Part shown: in pieces, positions 9,158 to 18,014 of the stretch | Position numbering within the stretch: position 1 is the stretch's first letter | How the letters are laid out: every line of letters starts with the position of its first letter | Source of the DNA: Oceanobacillus zhaokaii | GTDB lineage: Bacteria; Bacillota; Bacilli; Bacillales; Amphibacillaceae | DNA length: 64,000 nt | Assembly (NCBI RefSeq): GCF_003352005.1 | Contig: NZ_CP024848.1 | Span: 1,807,001 to 1,871,000 of the forward strand | Direction: 5' to 3' | The notes under the pieces: model-generated | Seen by the model: only the letters and a program-made list of their open reading frames with translations | Databases searched by the model: none | What the model was told of the DNA's origin: nothing | Translations under genes and position numbers: made by a program

Positions 9158-9902
9158 ATCTGATCAATCTCAAACTTCAAACCGCAGGATAATAGAAATA
9201 AAGCCAATTGAGTTACGAAGAGAAGAACAACAAAATGAACAGCTAATAGAAGAGAAAGACGTTATAACATTAAATGAACAGGTAGAAAAAGCAAAAGCCG
9301 AACTTGCTGAATTTGAAAAAAGAAAAGGTTCATTGCTCGAAGCAACGAAGGCAGAAATTGAGCAAGAAAAAAGTCAATGGCAACAGGAAAAATTAAATTG
9401 GATCGAATCTGCAAAAAAAGAAGGATATTCTGCAGGGTTTGAATCCGCTGAGTCAGATGTTCGAATTCAATATCAAAAAAAAATAGAACAGGCAAACGCC
9501 ATAGTGGAATCTGCAACGAAAGATTACCATGCAGCACTGGAAAAAAGCGAGGACATGATAGCACAATTGGCAGTTAATGTAGCAGAGAAAATTATCAAAA
9601 CGAGCCTTACAGAAAGTCCAGCAGCTTTCTTAAAAATCGTCAAATCAGCTGTTAAGGAAATAGAGGATCAATCGACAATTACTATCTATTTACATCCTCA
9701 GAATTATGAGACTGTTTTTGAGCAGAAACAGGAGCTTGTTAATTTATTGGGAAATGAATCGAAATTATCGCTCTATGTAAAAGAAGATTTATCCGAAAAT
9801 GGGTGCATTATCGAGCATCCATTTGGGAGAATAGATGCAAGCATTGATACACAATTAAACCAGATTCGCAAGGTTTTGTTAGAACTGTCGAGTGGAGATT
9901 AA
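9150..9902 (+). CDS. fliH: Flagellar export stator/ATPase regulator FliH
   Basis: Regulates the export ATPase FliI and tethers it to the C-ring. The protein has 250 residues, with a long charged coiled coil (about 30-150) and a conserved C-terminal domain with AVNVAEKIIKTSLTESP. I chose the TTG at 9150, which follows GGAGGAG by nine bases; the frame is open further upstream but has no matching site. It overlaps the fliG end and lies three bases before fliI. Confidence 0.92.
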   Translation: MSKSDQSQTSNRRIIEIKPIELRREEQQNEQLIEEKDVITLNEQVEKAKAELAEFEKRKGSLLEATKAEIEQEKSQWQQEKLNWIESAKKEGYSAGFESAESDVRIQYQKKIEQANAIVESATKDYHAALEKSEDMIAQLAVNVAEKIIKTSLTESPAAFLKIVKSAVKEIEDQSTITIYLHPQNYETVFEQKQELVNLLGNESKLSLYVKEDLSENGCIIEHPFGRIDASIDTQLNQIRKVLLELSSGD

Positions 9903-9905
9903 GCA

Positions 9906-11225
9906 ATGAAATTATTAGACTACGTTTCAGCAATTGAACAGGCTGATACATATAAGTATTATGGGAAGGTATTACGTATTGTTGGTTTGATGATTGAATC
10001 ACTTGGACCTCAAGCGAATATTGGTGATGTATGTTATATCCGTACTTCTAATAATGAAAAAAAGCCTATACTTGCTGAAGTTGTCGGATTTAATAACGAA
10101 CGAATTATCCTGATGCCGTATTCTGAAGTGACAGAAATTGGGCCTGGTTGCATTGTTGAATCTACGGGAAAATCTTTAAGTGTAAAAATTGGGCGCGGTA
10201 TGATTGGTAATGTTGTTGATTCACTAGGAAAGCCATTAGATGAATCACCACTGCCAAAGGGAATGGCTGATTACTTAACAGAAAACGCACCACCTAATCC
10301 TATGCTGCGCCCGCCAATAGATGAGCCGATTCAAGTTGGTGTCAAAGCAATTGATTCTTTATTAACGGTAGGTAAAGGACAACGAGTAGGGATATTCGCT
10401 GGAAGTGGCGTTGGAAAAAGCACATTACTCGGAATGATTGCCCGTAACAGTGGCGCAGATATAAACATTATCGCGCTAATTGGTGAACGTGGCCGTGAGG
10501 TCCGTGAGTTTATCGAAAAGGACCTCGGGCCAGAAGGGCTGAAAAAGTCTATCGTCGTTGTAGCTACATCCGATCAGCCGGCATTGATGCGAATTAAAGG
10601 AGCCTATACAGCGACAGCCTTTGCGGAATATTTTCGTGACTTAGGCTATCAAGTTAACTTAATGATGGATTCTGTCACACGCGTTGCGATGGCGCAAAGA
10701 GAAATAGGCCTTGCAATTGGCGAGCCACCGACTACTAAAGGGTATACACCATCTGTGTTCTCAGTCTTACCAAAGCTTCTAGAGAGAAGTGGAACAAATG
10801 AATTTGGCACGATTACTGCTTTTTATACTGTGTTAGTCGATGGCGACGATATGAATGAACCGATTGCAGATGCGGTACGAGGGATTTTAGATGGCCACTT
10901 TGTTATGGATCGAAAAATAGCAGAAAGAGGACAATATCCTGCTATCAACGTACTTAAATCTATAAGTCGTGTGATGAACCAAATTGTGGATAGGGAACAT
11001 AAGGAAATTGCGGGAGAGCTTCGTACCATACTCGCTACTTATGAGGAGAATAGAGAGTTAATTAATATTGGTGCATATAAACGTGGCACCAATCAGGAAA
11101 TTGATCGGTCGATTTCTTATTACCCGAAGATTCAAGCCTTTCTAAAACAAGACGTTTTTGAGTATAGAACATTAAGTGAATCAATCGAAGCTATGAAAGA
11201 ATTGTTAAATGGGGGCATTAATTAA
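9906..11225 (+). CDS. fliI: Flagellum-specific ATPase FliI
   Basis: Hexameric ATPase of the flagellar type III export system, related to F1 beta subunits. The protein has 439 residues. Walker A (AGSGVGKS) is at 165-172; IGERGREVREF and the Walker B stretch VNLMMDSVTRVAMAQREIGLA follow, together with the PPTTKGYTPSVFS loop. Its stop overlaps the fliJ start (TAATG). Confidence 0.97.
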   Translation: MKLLDYVSAIEQADTYKYYGKVLRIVGLMIESLGPQANIGDVCYIRTSNNEKKPILAEVVGFNNERIILMPYSEVTEIGPGCIVESTGKSLSVKIGRGMIGNVVDSLGKPLDESPLPKGMADYLTENAPPNPMLRPPIDEPIQVGVKAIDSLLTVGKGQRVGIFAGSGVGKSTLLGMIARNSGADINIIALIGERGREVREFIEKDLGPEGLKKSIVVVATSDQPALMRIKGAYTATAFAEYFRDLGYQVNLMMDSVTRVAMAQREIGLAIGEPPTTKGYTPSVFSVLPKLLERSGTNEFGTITAFYTVLVDGDDMNEPIADAVRGILDGHFVMDRKIAERGQYPAINVLKSISRVMNQIVDREHKEIAGELRTILATYEENRELINIGAYKRGTNQEIDRSISYYPKIQAFLKQDVFEYRTLSESIEAMKELLNGGIN

Positions 11226-11671
11226 TGGCTGATACAGTTGTTTTCTCGAAAATTCTACATATACGTGAAAATGAAAAAAAAGCTGCACAAAAGGTCTATT
11301 ATCAAGCAATGGATGTCTTCGAAAAAGTTGCATCAGAGCTATATATCTTATTAAAGAAAAAAGAAGCGGCTGAGGAAACCTATGATCAATATATTCAAAC
11401 AACAACTGCATTGGATAGAATCATCGATCAAGTAAATTACATTCAACAGTTAAATAACCAAATAGTATTAGTTGAGAAAAATGTACAAAAAGCTAGAGCA
11501 GACATGGAAACAAAACAATTAAAACTAACAGATGCACATGTTGAAGTAAAGAAATTCGAGAAAATCATTGAATTACGCAAAGAAACAGAAGCAAATGAAG
11601 CAAAGCAATTTGAAAAAACATTTATGGACGAAATTTCAATGAATCAATATTTAAGCGACAAAAATGGGTGA
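11225..11671 (+). CDS. fliJ: Flagellar export chaperone FliJ
   Basis: Coiled-coil chaperone-escort protein that works with FliI and FlhA. The protein has 148 residues and is almost entirely charged helix, with no predicted domain other than the long antiparallel coil. Identification rests on this shape, on length and on its position directly after fliI, whose stop codon it overlaps. Confidence 0.9.
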   Translation: MADTVVFSKILHIRENEKKAAQKVYYQAMDVFEKVASELYILLKKKEAAEETYDQYIQTTTALDRIIDQVNYIQQLNNQIVLVEKNVQKARADMETKQLKLTDAHVEVKKFEKIIELRKETEANEAKQFEKTFMDEISMNQYLSDKNG

Positions 11672-11675
11672 GAAA

Positions 11676-12272
11676 ATGGCAGGACAAACAAATGGTTCGA
11701 ACCAAGTCAAGGATAAGCGAAATCCAATTATAGGCTTTCTTTTTGCAATAATAATCCCAATTATCATTGCTGCTATACTAATCATTGTAATTCTAGAAAT
11801 AGCAGGTGTGGATGTAATGGATTGGACAAAAGAGAAAGTTGGCATCATTTCAGTTACTGAAACAGATTCCACTGAAAAAGAAGGCAAAACAGCAGATAAT
11901 ATCCAATCTGCAATTGAAGAAAAAGATACTGAAATTGAGATTCTAAATCAAGATATACGTATTCTCGAGGCTACTATTGATGAACTAGAACAAGAAATAG
12001 TAAAATTTGAAAATAATCAAGAAGGTGTATCATCTACTGCATCTGAAGGAGATACAGTACAGCAAACAGATGATTCGATAGCGGTCGTTGCGAACGCCTA
12101 TAAAGAAATGGATGGAGAACAGTCTGCGGCAATACTAGAAAGTCTTGATAGAGAAACTGCAGTAAACATTCTGTTGGCTGTTTCAAATAAAGTAAGAGGA
12201 AGTATATTACAAGAAATGGATACGCAGATTGCAGCTGAACTTACGCAATTATTACTAGAGACAGAGAATTAA
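11676..12272 (+). CDS. ylxF: MotE-like flagellar protein (YlxF)
   Basis: Membrane protein of the Bacillus fla/che operon (YlxF, MotE family), probably acting at the motor or export apparatus. The protein has 198 residues. One TM segment lies near 20-43 (IGFLFAIIIPIIIAAILIIVILEIAGV), then a coiled coil, then a C-terminal domain with SIAVVANAYKEMDGEQSAAILESLD resembling the MgtE N-terminal/FliG-like fold. The ATG at 11676 follows GGGTGAGA; the ATG at 11664 has no ribosome site. Confidence 0.8.
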   Translation: MAGQTNGSNQVKDKRNPIIGFLFAIIIPIIIAAILIIVILEIAGVDVMDWTKEKVGIISVTETDSTEKEGKTADNIQSAIEEKDTEIEILNQDIRILEATIDELEQEIVKFENNQEGVSSTASEGDTVQQTDDSIAVVANAYKEMDGEQSAAILESLDRETAVNILLAVSNKVRGSILQEMDTQIAAELTQLLLETEN

Positions 12273-12299
12273 ACAAAAGACTTGAAGGGAGGTGAAAAA

Positions 12300-14291
12300 G
12301 TGAACGCGCTTGATATGATTTTTCGAAATAAACAATCAGCAAATAATTTGACTGAGCATAATTCTGGAAATACAAGCAATAATCTTTCATCGTTTAAAAA
12401 TGTCTTGATAAACGAACGGAAAATACCACAGTATGAACTACCTCAAAATCTTGCAAATACCGGCGAAGATAAAATGATGAATTTAAGTTCAATTGAACAC
12501 GAATTATTGATGGAAGAATATGTAACTGAGCCACTATCAAACATGTTAAAGAATGAAACGGCTGTTAACCATTTAGACATTGACCAAGAACATGCAAATG
12601 TAGAAATTGCAAGCATGTTTGGTTCGAACAAAAATGATCTCGCGTCAATGATGGGAATTCAAAGCATAGAACGGTTAAAAGCAGTGAGATCCACAAAAGA
12701 TTTTGGTATTGAAAGTGATTCAGTGAGGTTATCGAATGATGAAGTAGAATCGAAAGTTAGGAAATCAATAGACCTAAATATTTCGATAGATGAAAGCTTA
12801 AGTAAGTTGAATCAACCAAACTCACAGGATGAATCAAAATTGATTTCAATTGATCTAATGGATGTACATATCCCACCATACACATTAGATAAACTAGAAA
12901 ATGCACTCTCAGAGATAACTACATCAACCCAAGATTTTGGAGTAGAAAATACTGGAGTCAGAATGTGGGGAAATGATGAAGTATCCCGTACAATGAACAT
13001 GGGAATAGAATCACTAGTTACTGATGAACAGCTCAATTATAATACTTTAGGAAATCTACATGAACTTCGTAAACTGCTGGAACAACTTAAAATGCATTCT
13101 AATGAAACTGGTTCGGAAATTAATATAAATTTAGTTGTAAATGAATTACAAAAATATTTCCCACAAACATCTGGCTTTAATGAATCTACCATTACATCAA
13201 TACAGGCAGAGATTCAGAGTAATGCATCAGAACCATTATTACATTCTGAGCCATTAGTTGACCGCATTATAGAAATAATAGAGCAGAGTGAACTAGCCAC
13301 TGAAAAACCTAAGCAATATGTGGAGACACCTAGGACAATTGCAACTAACTTTATAAATGGAGCACAACTCTCTCAGAATCTAAATGAAGGTATTGATAGT
13401 CATTCATCTGTTGTCCAAGAGCAATTAACAAGAGTATATACGGATGCACAAAGCCTTTTATCACAAGTTCAAAATGAGAAGGACTTATCAAAAATAGCAC
13501 CCAAACTTCTCGAGTTGCTTCAACAGTGGTCAGCACTTGAAAAACAGGATATTAAATCTAGTAATCATTCAGCAACTCAATCAATATTGAAAAGTGAAGA
13601 GTCAAGAGAGCAATTAATTTGGAAAGGTTTAGTTGAAGTTTTTCAAAAAAGACAGGATGTAGCAGCAAAGCAAATGTACAATATGAATTCTAATGTTACT
13701 ACACAGGATGTTGTGAAATGGTTAGGGAAATCTTTGGAAAATCAGTCGCAACCAGAACGAGTATTGACCCAAACGGTCGAATTTATGCCAGCAGCATCAT
13801 TGCAGAAATTGGAGCAATATGCGATTCACATTAATCGTTCTCAAACAAGCGACATGCAGTCCACTGCTCAACAAGTAATGGAGCAATTTGAAACTATTGT
13901 TAAATCGAGTAAGTTTTTAACGATGCCCAATGGTACAAGTCAATTTTCCATTACATTGAACCCAAATAATTTGGGTGAAATGAGACTTCGTTTAACACAA
14001 ATTGATGGTGAAATGACTTTGAAAATAATCGTAACATCACAAGCTACGAAAGAAATATTAGAGTCCAGCATGAATCAATTGAAACATATGTTTACGCCAA
14101 ACCAAGTAGTAATTGAAAAGCAAGAATCAATAATGCAGCAAAATAGTGAGCAAATGAAAGAATCAAAAGATCAGCAAATGAATCAGAAGGAAGAAAATGA
14201 ATCGAGCTATCAAGAGCAACATGAACAACGTTATCCTGATGAGGAGTCTGAAACTCAATTTCGTGAATTGCTGTTGAATGAGAAAGTGTAG
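12300..14291 (+). CDS. fliK: Flagellar hook-length control protein FliK
   Basis: Secreted molecular ruler that switches export from hook to filament. The protein has 663 residues, long for Bacilli. The C-terminal Flg_hook domain is clear: SQFSITLNPNNLGEMRLRL, then a switch region ending in a glutamine/glutamate-rich tail. The N-terminal 450 residues are low in recognisable structure, as expected for the ruler part. Two internal copies of a 30-residue unit (STxDFG...NDEV) lie in it. The start is GTG, six bases after GGGAGGTG. Confidence 0.92.
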   Translation: MNALDMIFRNKQSANNLTEHNSGNTSNNLSSFKNVLINERKIPQYELPQNLANTGEDKMMNLSSIEHELLMEEYVTEPLSNMLKNETAVNHLDIDQEHANVEIASMFGSNKNDLASMMGIQSIERLKAVRSTKDFGIESDSVRLSNDEVESKVRKSIDLNISIDESLSKLNQPNSQDESKLISIDLMDVHIPPYTLDKLENALSEITTSTQDFGVENTGVRMWGNDEVSRTMNMGIESLVTDEQLNYNTLGNLHELRKLLEQLKMHSNETGSEININLVVNELQKYFPQTSGFNESTITSIQAEIQSNASEPLLHSEPLVDRIIEIIEQSELATEKPKQYVETPRTIATNFINGAQLSQNLNEGIDSHSSVVQEQLTRVYTDAQSLLSQVQNEKDLSKIAPKLLELLQQWSALEKQDIKSSNHSATQSILKSEESREQLIWKGLVEVFQKRQDVAAKQMYNMNSNVTTQDVVKWLGKSLENQSQPERVLTQTVEFMPAASLQKLEQYAIHINRSQTSDMQSTAQQVMEQFETIVKSSKFLTMPNGTSQFSITLNPNNLGEMRLRLTQIDGEMTLKIIVTSQATKEILESSMNQLKHMFTPNQVVIEKQESIMQQNSEQMKESKDQQMNQKEENESSYQEQHEQRYPDEESETQFRELLLNEKV

Positions 14292-14300
14292 GTGTATCGG

Positions 14301-14759
14301 ATGAATACAATCGATCCGTCATTATATTTATCGAATCAGAAAACAACAAGAGAACCGAGTCCGACACTGGACAAAGATGGTTTCTTAAAAATATTGATGA
14401 CACAGATGCAGAATCAAGATCCAACCCAACCAATGGACAGCCAGGCAATGATAGAACAAATGACTTCATTAACGTCATTGGAGCAAATGATGAATATCTC
14501 TAGCTCAATTGATAATCTTGTTCAAAGTCAATTAATTTCTCCTGTCATCCAATATAGTCATATGATTGGCAAGGAAGTTACATATCAGGCATTTGATCCA
14601 GATACTGGTGAGTCTCTTGGTGAAAAAACAAGTGCCGTTGTTGCAGTAAGTCAAAAGGAAGGCTGGGCAATCTTAGAACTGGAGAATGGGGAAAAGATTT
14701 ATGCTGATGCAGCATTAAAAGTTAGTACTTCAGATGCTAAGGAGGATGCTGCTGAATAG
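14301..14759 (+). CDS. flgD: Flagellar hook capping protein FlgD
   Basis: Scaffold for hook assembly. The 152 residues match the short Bacillus form (YlxG). The N-terminal signature LDKDGFLKILMTQMQNQDPTQP is diagnostic, followed by EQMTSLTSLEQM. The C-terminal part contains the SPVIQYSHMIGKEVTY segment. ATG 14301 is preceded by AGGTG, which overlaps the fliK stop, so translation is probably coupled. Confidence 0.95.
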   Translation: MNTIDPSLYLSNQKTTREPSPTLDKDGFLKILMTQMQNQDPTQPMDSQAMIEQMTSLTSLEQMMNISSSIDNLVQSQLISPVIQYSHMIGKEVTYQAFDPDTGESLGEKTSAVVAVSQKEGWAILELENGEKIYADAALKVSTSDAKEDAAE

Positions 14760-14774
14760 GGGGTGAAATATACA

Positions 14775-15149
14775 ATGGATCACCGTATACATCAAGTAGC
14801 ACAACAATATAAATTACAGTTACCTGCAACAAAGAAGACAGAAAATGCTGAGCCAAAAACAGCATTTAAAGATGTTTTAGCGGAACAGTCGACATTAAAA
14901 ATCAGTAAGCATGCCAGTGAGCGTATGAGTGAAAGAAATATTCATTTAAATGAGAAGCAATGGCAAACCTTGGAATCAAAAATGTTAGAGGCGAAACAAA
15001 AAGGAATTACTGATTCATTAGTTGTAATGGACCATGCAGCACTATTAGTTAGCGCTAAGAACAATACGATTGTTACAGCAATGGATCGAGAAGAAGCAAC
15101 AAGCAGAATTTTTACGAATATTAACGGAACGATTTTAATTAATGATTAG
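14775..15149 (+). CDS. Flagellar operon protein, TIGR02530-type, function unknown
   Basis: A 124-residue soluble protein between flgD and flgG. The C-terminal two thirds (ISKHASERMSERNIHLNEKQW ... VVMDHAALLVSAKNNTIVTAMDREEA ... FTNINGTILIN) match a family seen only in flagellar operons of Firmicutes and relatives and known as a flagellar operon protein of unknown role. GGGGGTGA lies nine bases before ATG 14775. It is not in B. subtilis at this point. A hook-assembly accessory role is inferred only from position. Confidence 0.8.
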   Translation: MDHRIHQVAQQYKLQLPATKKTENAEPKTAFKDVLAEQSTLKISKHASERMSERNIHLNEKQWQTLESKMLEAKQKGITDSLVVMDHAALLVSAKNNTIVTAMDREEATSRIFTNINGTILIND

Positions 15150-15232
15150 GCTGGACCCAATTGGGAGGCCATAAAGCTGTTGACTGATGGATACAGCTAA
15201 CTATATTAAACCAATAAAGGGGAAATGATAGA

Positions 15233-16075
15233 ATGTTACGTTCAATGTATGCAGGGATCTCAGGAATGAAGAACTTCCAAACGAAATTAGATGTTATTGG
15301 TAATAATATTGCCAATGTAAATACATCCGGATTTAAAAAAGGCCGTGTTACTTTCCAGGATATGATGGCACAAACAACAACTGGTGCACAAGCACCAATA
15401 CCAGGAAGTCGTGGTGGGAGTAATGCGGTACAGGTTGGACTTGGCTCACAAATCGGTTCAATCGATAATATTCATACGCAGGGTTTCCGTCAAACTACGA
15501 ATAATCCTTTAGATCTAACAATTGAGGGGGATGGTATGTTTGTGTTAAGTGCTGGTGGCGATGAGACTTACTTCACTCGTGCTGGGAATTTTTATTTAGA
15601 TGATAATGGCTACATCGTTAACCCAGATGGCTACTATTTACAGGGATTTCCTGCTACTAATGATGTTATAGGAAATCAACAAGATAGACTTGAAATACCT
15701 GAAAACGCGCAAAGCTTTAGTATTTCATCTAATGGGACAGTGAATTATATTGATGCAAATAATAATACACGTATTGCTGGACAAATTACACTAGCTAAAT
15801 TTTCAAACCCATCAGGTCTTCAGCTATCAGGAAGTAACCTATATATGGACTCACCCAATGCCGGTCGTGTCGCTTTGCAAAATGGAACTGACATATTCAC
15901 TCCAGACACTAATGGAGTTGGCGCACTAGTCAGTGGTTCCCTAGAAATGTCAAACGTTGACCTTGCCGAAGAATTTACCGAAATGATAACAGCACAACGT
16001 GGATTCCAGGCAAATACGAGAATTATTACAACTTCGGATGAAATCTTACAGGAATTAGTAAACTTAAAACGATAA
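15233..16075 (+). CDS. flgG: Flagellar hook/rod protein FlgG (FlgE of older Bacillus naming)
   Basis: Axial protein forming the hook. The 280 residues agree with the Bacillus protein. The N-terminal signature is MLRSMYAGISGMKNFQTKLD then GNNIANVNTSGFK; the C-terminal helix is EEFTEMITAQRGFQANTRII. AAAGGGGAA precedes ATG. The 83-base spacer upstream carries a small hairpin (AGCTGT with ACAGCT). Confidence 0.95.
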   Translation: MLRSMYAGISGMKNFQTKLDVIGNNIANVNTSGFKKGRVTFQDMMAQTTTGAQAPIPGSRGGSNAVQVGLGSQIGSIDNIHTQGFRQTTNNPLDLTIEGDGMFVLSAGGDETYFTRAGNFYLDDNGYIVNPDGYYLQGFPATNDVIGNQQDRLEIPENAQSFSISSNGTVNYIDANNNTRIAGQITLAKFSNPSGLQLSGSNLYMDSPNAGRVALQNGTDIFTPDTNGVGALVSGSLEMSNVDLAEEFTEMITAQRGFQANTRIITTSDEILQELVNLKR

Positions 16076-16085
16076 TAAGGGGGTA

Positions 16086-16127
16086 GGGAGTGGGTTACTA
16101 TTTATGCTATTTTAGTAGCACACTCCT
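16086..16127 (+). promoter_or_regulatory. Hairpin between flgG and swrD
   Basis: GGGAGTG at 16086-16092 and GGTTACT at 16093-16099 pair with AGTAGCA at 16114-16120 and CACTCCT at 16121-16127, an imperfect 14-bp stem. It lies between a purine-rich SD-like run (16077-16092) and the swrD ATG, which has no SD of its own. There is no T-run, so it is not a normal terminator. Confidence 0.55.
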
Positions 16128-16136
16128 GCCAATTTT

Positions 16137-16352
16137 ATGATTCAATTATTCCGTTTAAACGGTGAGGCCTTTATATTGAATGCTATCTTGATTGAACAAA
16201 TTCAGGCTTTGCCAGATACAACAATTACTTTATTAAATGGTAAGAAGCTAGTGGTGAAGAATACAGAAAAAGAAGTGATTCAATTAGTTACTGCATATTA
16301 TCAAACTATTGGATTACAAAGTATTCATATTGAGGCAGGTGAAGAAAAGTGA
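16137..16352 (+). CDS. swrD: Swarming/motor-power protein SwrD (FlbD family)
   Basis: Small protein needed for full flagellar torque and swarming in B. subtilis. The 71 residues begin MIQLFRLNGEAFILN and include the LLNGKKLVVKNTEKEV segment, both typical of FlbD/SwrD. The ATG has no purine-rich ribosome site directly upstream, and a strong hairpin separates it from an SD-like run at 16077-16092. Its stop overlaps the fliL GTG. Confidence 0.9.
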   Translation: MIQLFRLNGEAFILNAILIEQIQALPDTTITLLNGKKLVVKNTEKEVIQLVTAYYQTIGLQSIHIEAGEEK

Positions 16353-16768
16353 GTAAGCCGATTAAAGCAATGATTATCTTTCTCGTATTATTATTAATCG
16401 CGGCTATTGCTGCGTTAGTAGTAGTATTAAATTCTTCTGGAGAAAATGTTCAAGGTAAAGAACTAACAATTGACGAAGTAGTTGAATATTCATATGAATC
16501 TCCTGAAATCACCACCGACCTTGAAGATGGCAGCTTTGTACGAATTCAGTTTCAAATTTTAACAGATAGCAAGGAAGCGAAAGAAGAAGTAACCAAGCGA
16601 GAGTTCCAGCTTAAAAACATTATTATTAAAGAACTTGCGGTTATGAATGAAGAAAATTTTAAATCAGGTCTAGGAAACCTAGAGGATATACTAAGAACGA
16701 AATTAAATGAAGTAATGAAGGATGGCAGTATAACTGCTGTTTATACAATAAATAAAATTTTGCAATAG
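16349..16768 (+). CDS. fliL: Flagellar basal-body-associated protein FliL
   Basis: Membrane protein surrounding the stator. The 139 residues contain one N-terminal TM segment (about 7-30, AMIIFLVLLLIAAIAALVVVL) and an extracellular stomatin-like domain with VRIQFQILTDSKEA and a conserved EDILRTKLNEVM end. The GTG start overlaps the swrD stop, with AGGTGAAG upstream. A repeat element begins a few bases after its stop codon. Confidence 0.92.
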   Translation: MSKPIKAMIIFLVLLLIAAIAALVVVLNSSGENVQGKELTIDEVVEYSYESPEITTDLEDGSFVRIQFQILTDSKEAKEEVTKREFQLKNIIIKELAVMNEENFKSGLGNLEDILRTKLNEVMKDGSITAVYTINKILQ

Positions 16769-16770
16769 TA

Positions 16771-16981
16771 GTGTTGAAAGAGGAGGATAAAAAGGACCGC
16801 GTCGGTTAAGAACGCATCGTCCTGATGCAGTACCGACACTAGCACGTCCTGTGCGTCGAAAGTTCGAGGCGGCGAAGCTTTGAGTAGCGGAACGTATGAT
16901 ATTATTACGTGAGCAACGGAAAAGTAAGCCAGAGAAGAAATTCGATGTGTCATTTTTACCGGACTTTTTAAACATCCTCTA
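16771..16981 (+). repeat. Inverted-repeat-bounded element, long copy 1, carrying an RNA motif
   Basis: A 211-base element shared with 55871-56184. The left end reads GTGTTGAAAGAGGAGGATAA; the right end reads CGGACTTTTTAAACATCCTC. The two ends are partly complementary (TTCAAAA/TTTTGAA type). The central part holds the twin-GUCCU-loop RNA. It begins two bases after the fliL stop and lies within the fla/che operon, so it is presumably transcribed. Short copies formed of the ends alone occur at 33331 and 60424. Confidence 0.9.
16801..16866 (+). ncRNA. Bacillaceae-1-like structured RNA (copy 1)
   Basis: GTCGGT (16801-16806) pairs with ACCGAC (16832-16837) and encloses GCATC-GTCCT-GATGC. A second hairpin GCAC-GTCCT-GTGC (16842-16854) and a third CGAA-AG-TTCG follow. 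Two terminal loops with the sequence GUCCU are the feature described for the Bacillaceae-1 RNA motif (RUCCU loops). Its function is unknown. The assignment comes from memory of the motif description, not from a covariance search. Confidence 0.7.
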
Positions 16982-17018
16982 GTAGATAAATACTCCAATC
17001 TGGAGGTGAGTGTAAGTA

Positions 17019-18014
17019 ATGGACGAAATTCTTTCGCAAAATGAAATTGATGCATTATTATCTGCTATAAGTTCAGGAGAAATGGATGCCGAAGAATTAA
17101 AAAAAGAAGAACAGGAAAAAAAGGTTCGTGTATATGATTTTAAACGAGCATTACGTTTTTCCAAAGATCAAATAAGAAGTATATCGAGAATACATGAAAA
17201 TTATGCCAGGTTGTTAACGACATTCTTTTCAACGCAATTTAGATCATTTGTTAATATATCTGTGACTTCAGTGGACCAAATACCATTTGAAGAGTTTATA
17301 CGATCCGTACCAAAAAAGACGGTATTAAATGTATATAGTGCTGAGCCACTCGATGGCAGGCTAATTATGGAAATTAATCCGAATATCGCATATGCAATTT
17401 TAGACCGAATTCTCGGTGGAAAAGGAAACAGCACTTATAAAAATGAAGGTTTAACAGAAATTGAAAAAATACTGCTTAGACAAATATTTGAAAAAACAGA
17501 ACAAAGTTTAACTGAAGCATGGTCGTCAGTTGCGGAGATACAGCCTAAACTGGAGGATTTTGAGGAGAATCCACAATTTTTACAAATGATTTCTCCTAAT
17601 GAAACAGTTGTCGTTGTTTCATTATCCACGGCAATTGGTGAGACAAGCGGGATGATTAATATTTGCATTCCACATATTCTTCTCGAACCAATCATATCGA
17701 AATTGTCTGCCCATTATTGGATGCAATCACCTAATAAAGAGCGGGATTATGAAAGCTATCATAAATTAACAAAGCATGTTCAACAAACACAAATAGATGT
17801 AAGATCAATATTGGGTGAGACGACGATATCGATTCAAGAGTTCTTGAAGCTGAATAATCAAGATGTAATTGCGTTAAATCAAGCAATAGATGACCCTCTT
17901 ACATTAGTAATTAATGATAAACCAAAATTTAAAGTACAGCCAGGAAAGTATAAAAACAAAATGTCTGTGCAAGTATTGGAAGAAATTAAAGAGGTGAATG
18001 AAGATAATGAATGA
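17019..18014 (+). CDS. fliM: Flagellar motor switch protein FliM
   Basis: C-ring protein that binds CheY-P and controls rotation. The 331 residues are normal. The N-terminal CheY-binding peptide LSQNEIDALLSAI is visible, followed by the CheC-like middle domain and a C-terminal SpoA/FliN-like domain (VDVRSILGETTISIQEFLKL). AGGTGAG lies about nine bases before ATG. Its end overlaps fliY by eight bases. Confidence 0.97.
   Translation: MDEILSQNEIDALLSAISSGEMDAEELKKEEQEKKVRVYDFKRALRFSKDQIRSISRIHENYARLLTTFFSTQFRSFVNISVTSVDQIPFEEFIRSVPKKTVLNVYSAEPLDGRLIMEINPNIAYAILDRILGGKGNSTYKNEGLTEIEKILLRQIFEKTEQSLTEAWSSVAEIQPKLEDFEENPQFLQMISPNETVVVVSLSTAIGETSGMINICIPHILLEPIISKLSAHYWMQSPNKERDYESYHKLTKHVQQTQIDVRSILGETTISIQEFLKLNNQDVIALNQAIDDPLTLVINDKPKFKVQPGKYKNKMSVQVLEEIKEVNEDNE

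Noticed and set aside
16703..17055. Two minus-strand frames over the first repeat element
   Set aside because: They run across fliL/fliM ends and the RNA-bearing repeat; the translations look unlike proteins and the region is better explained as structured RNA.
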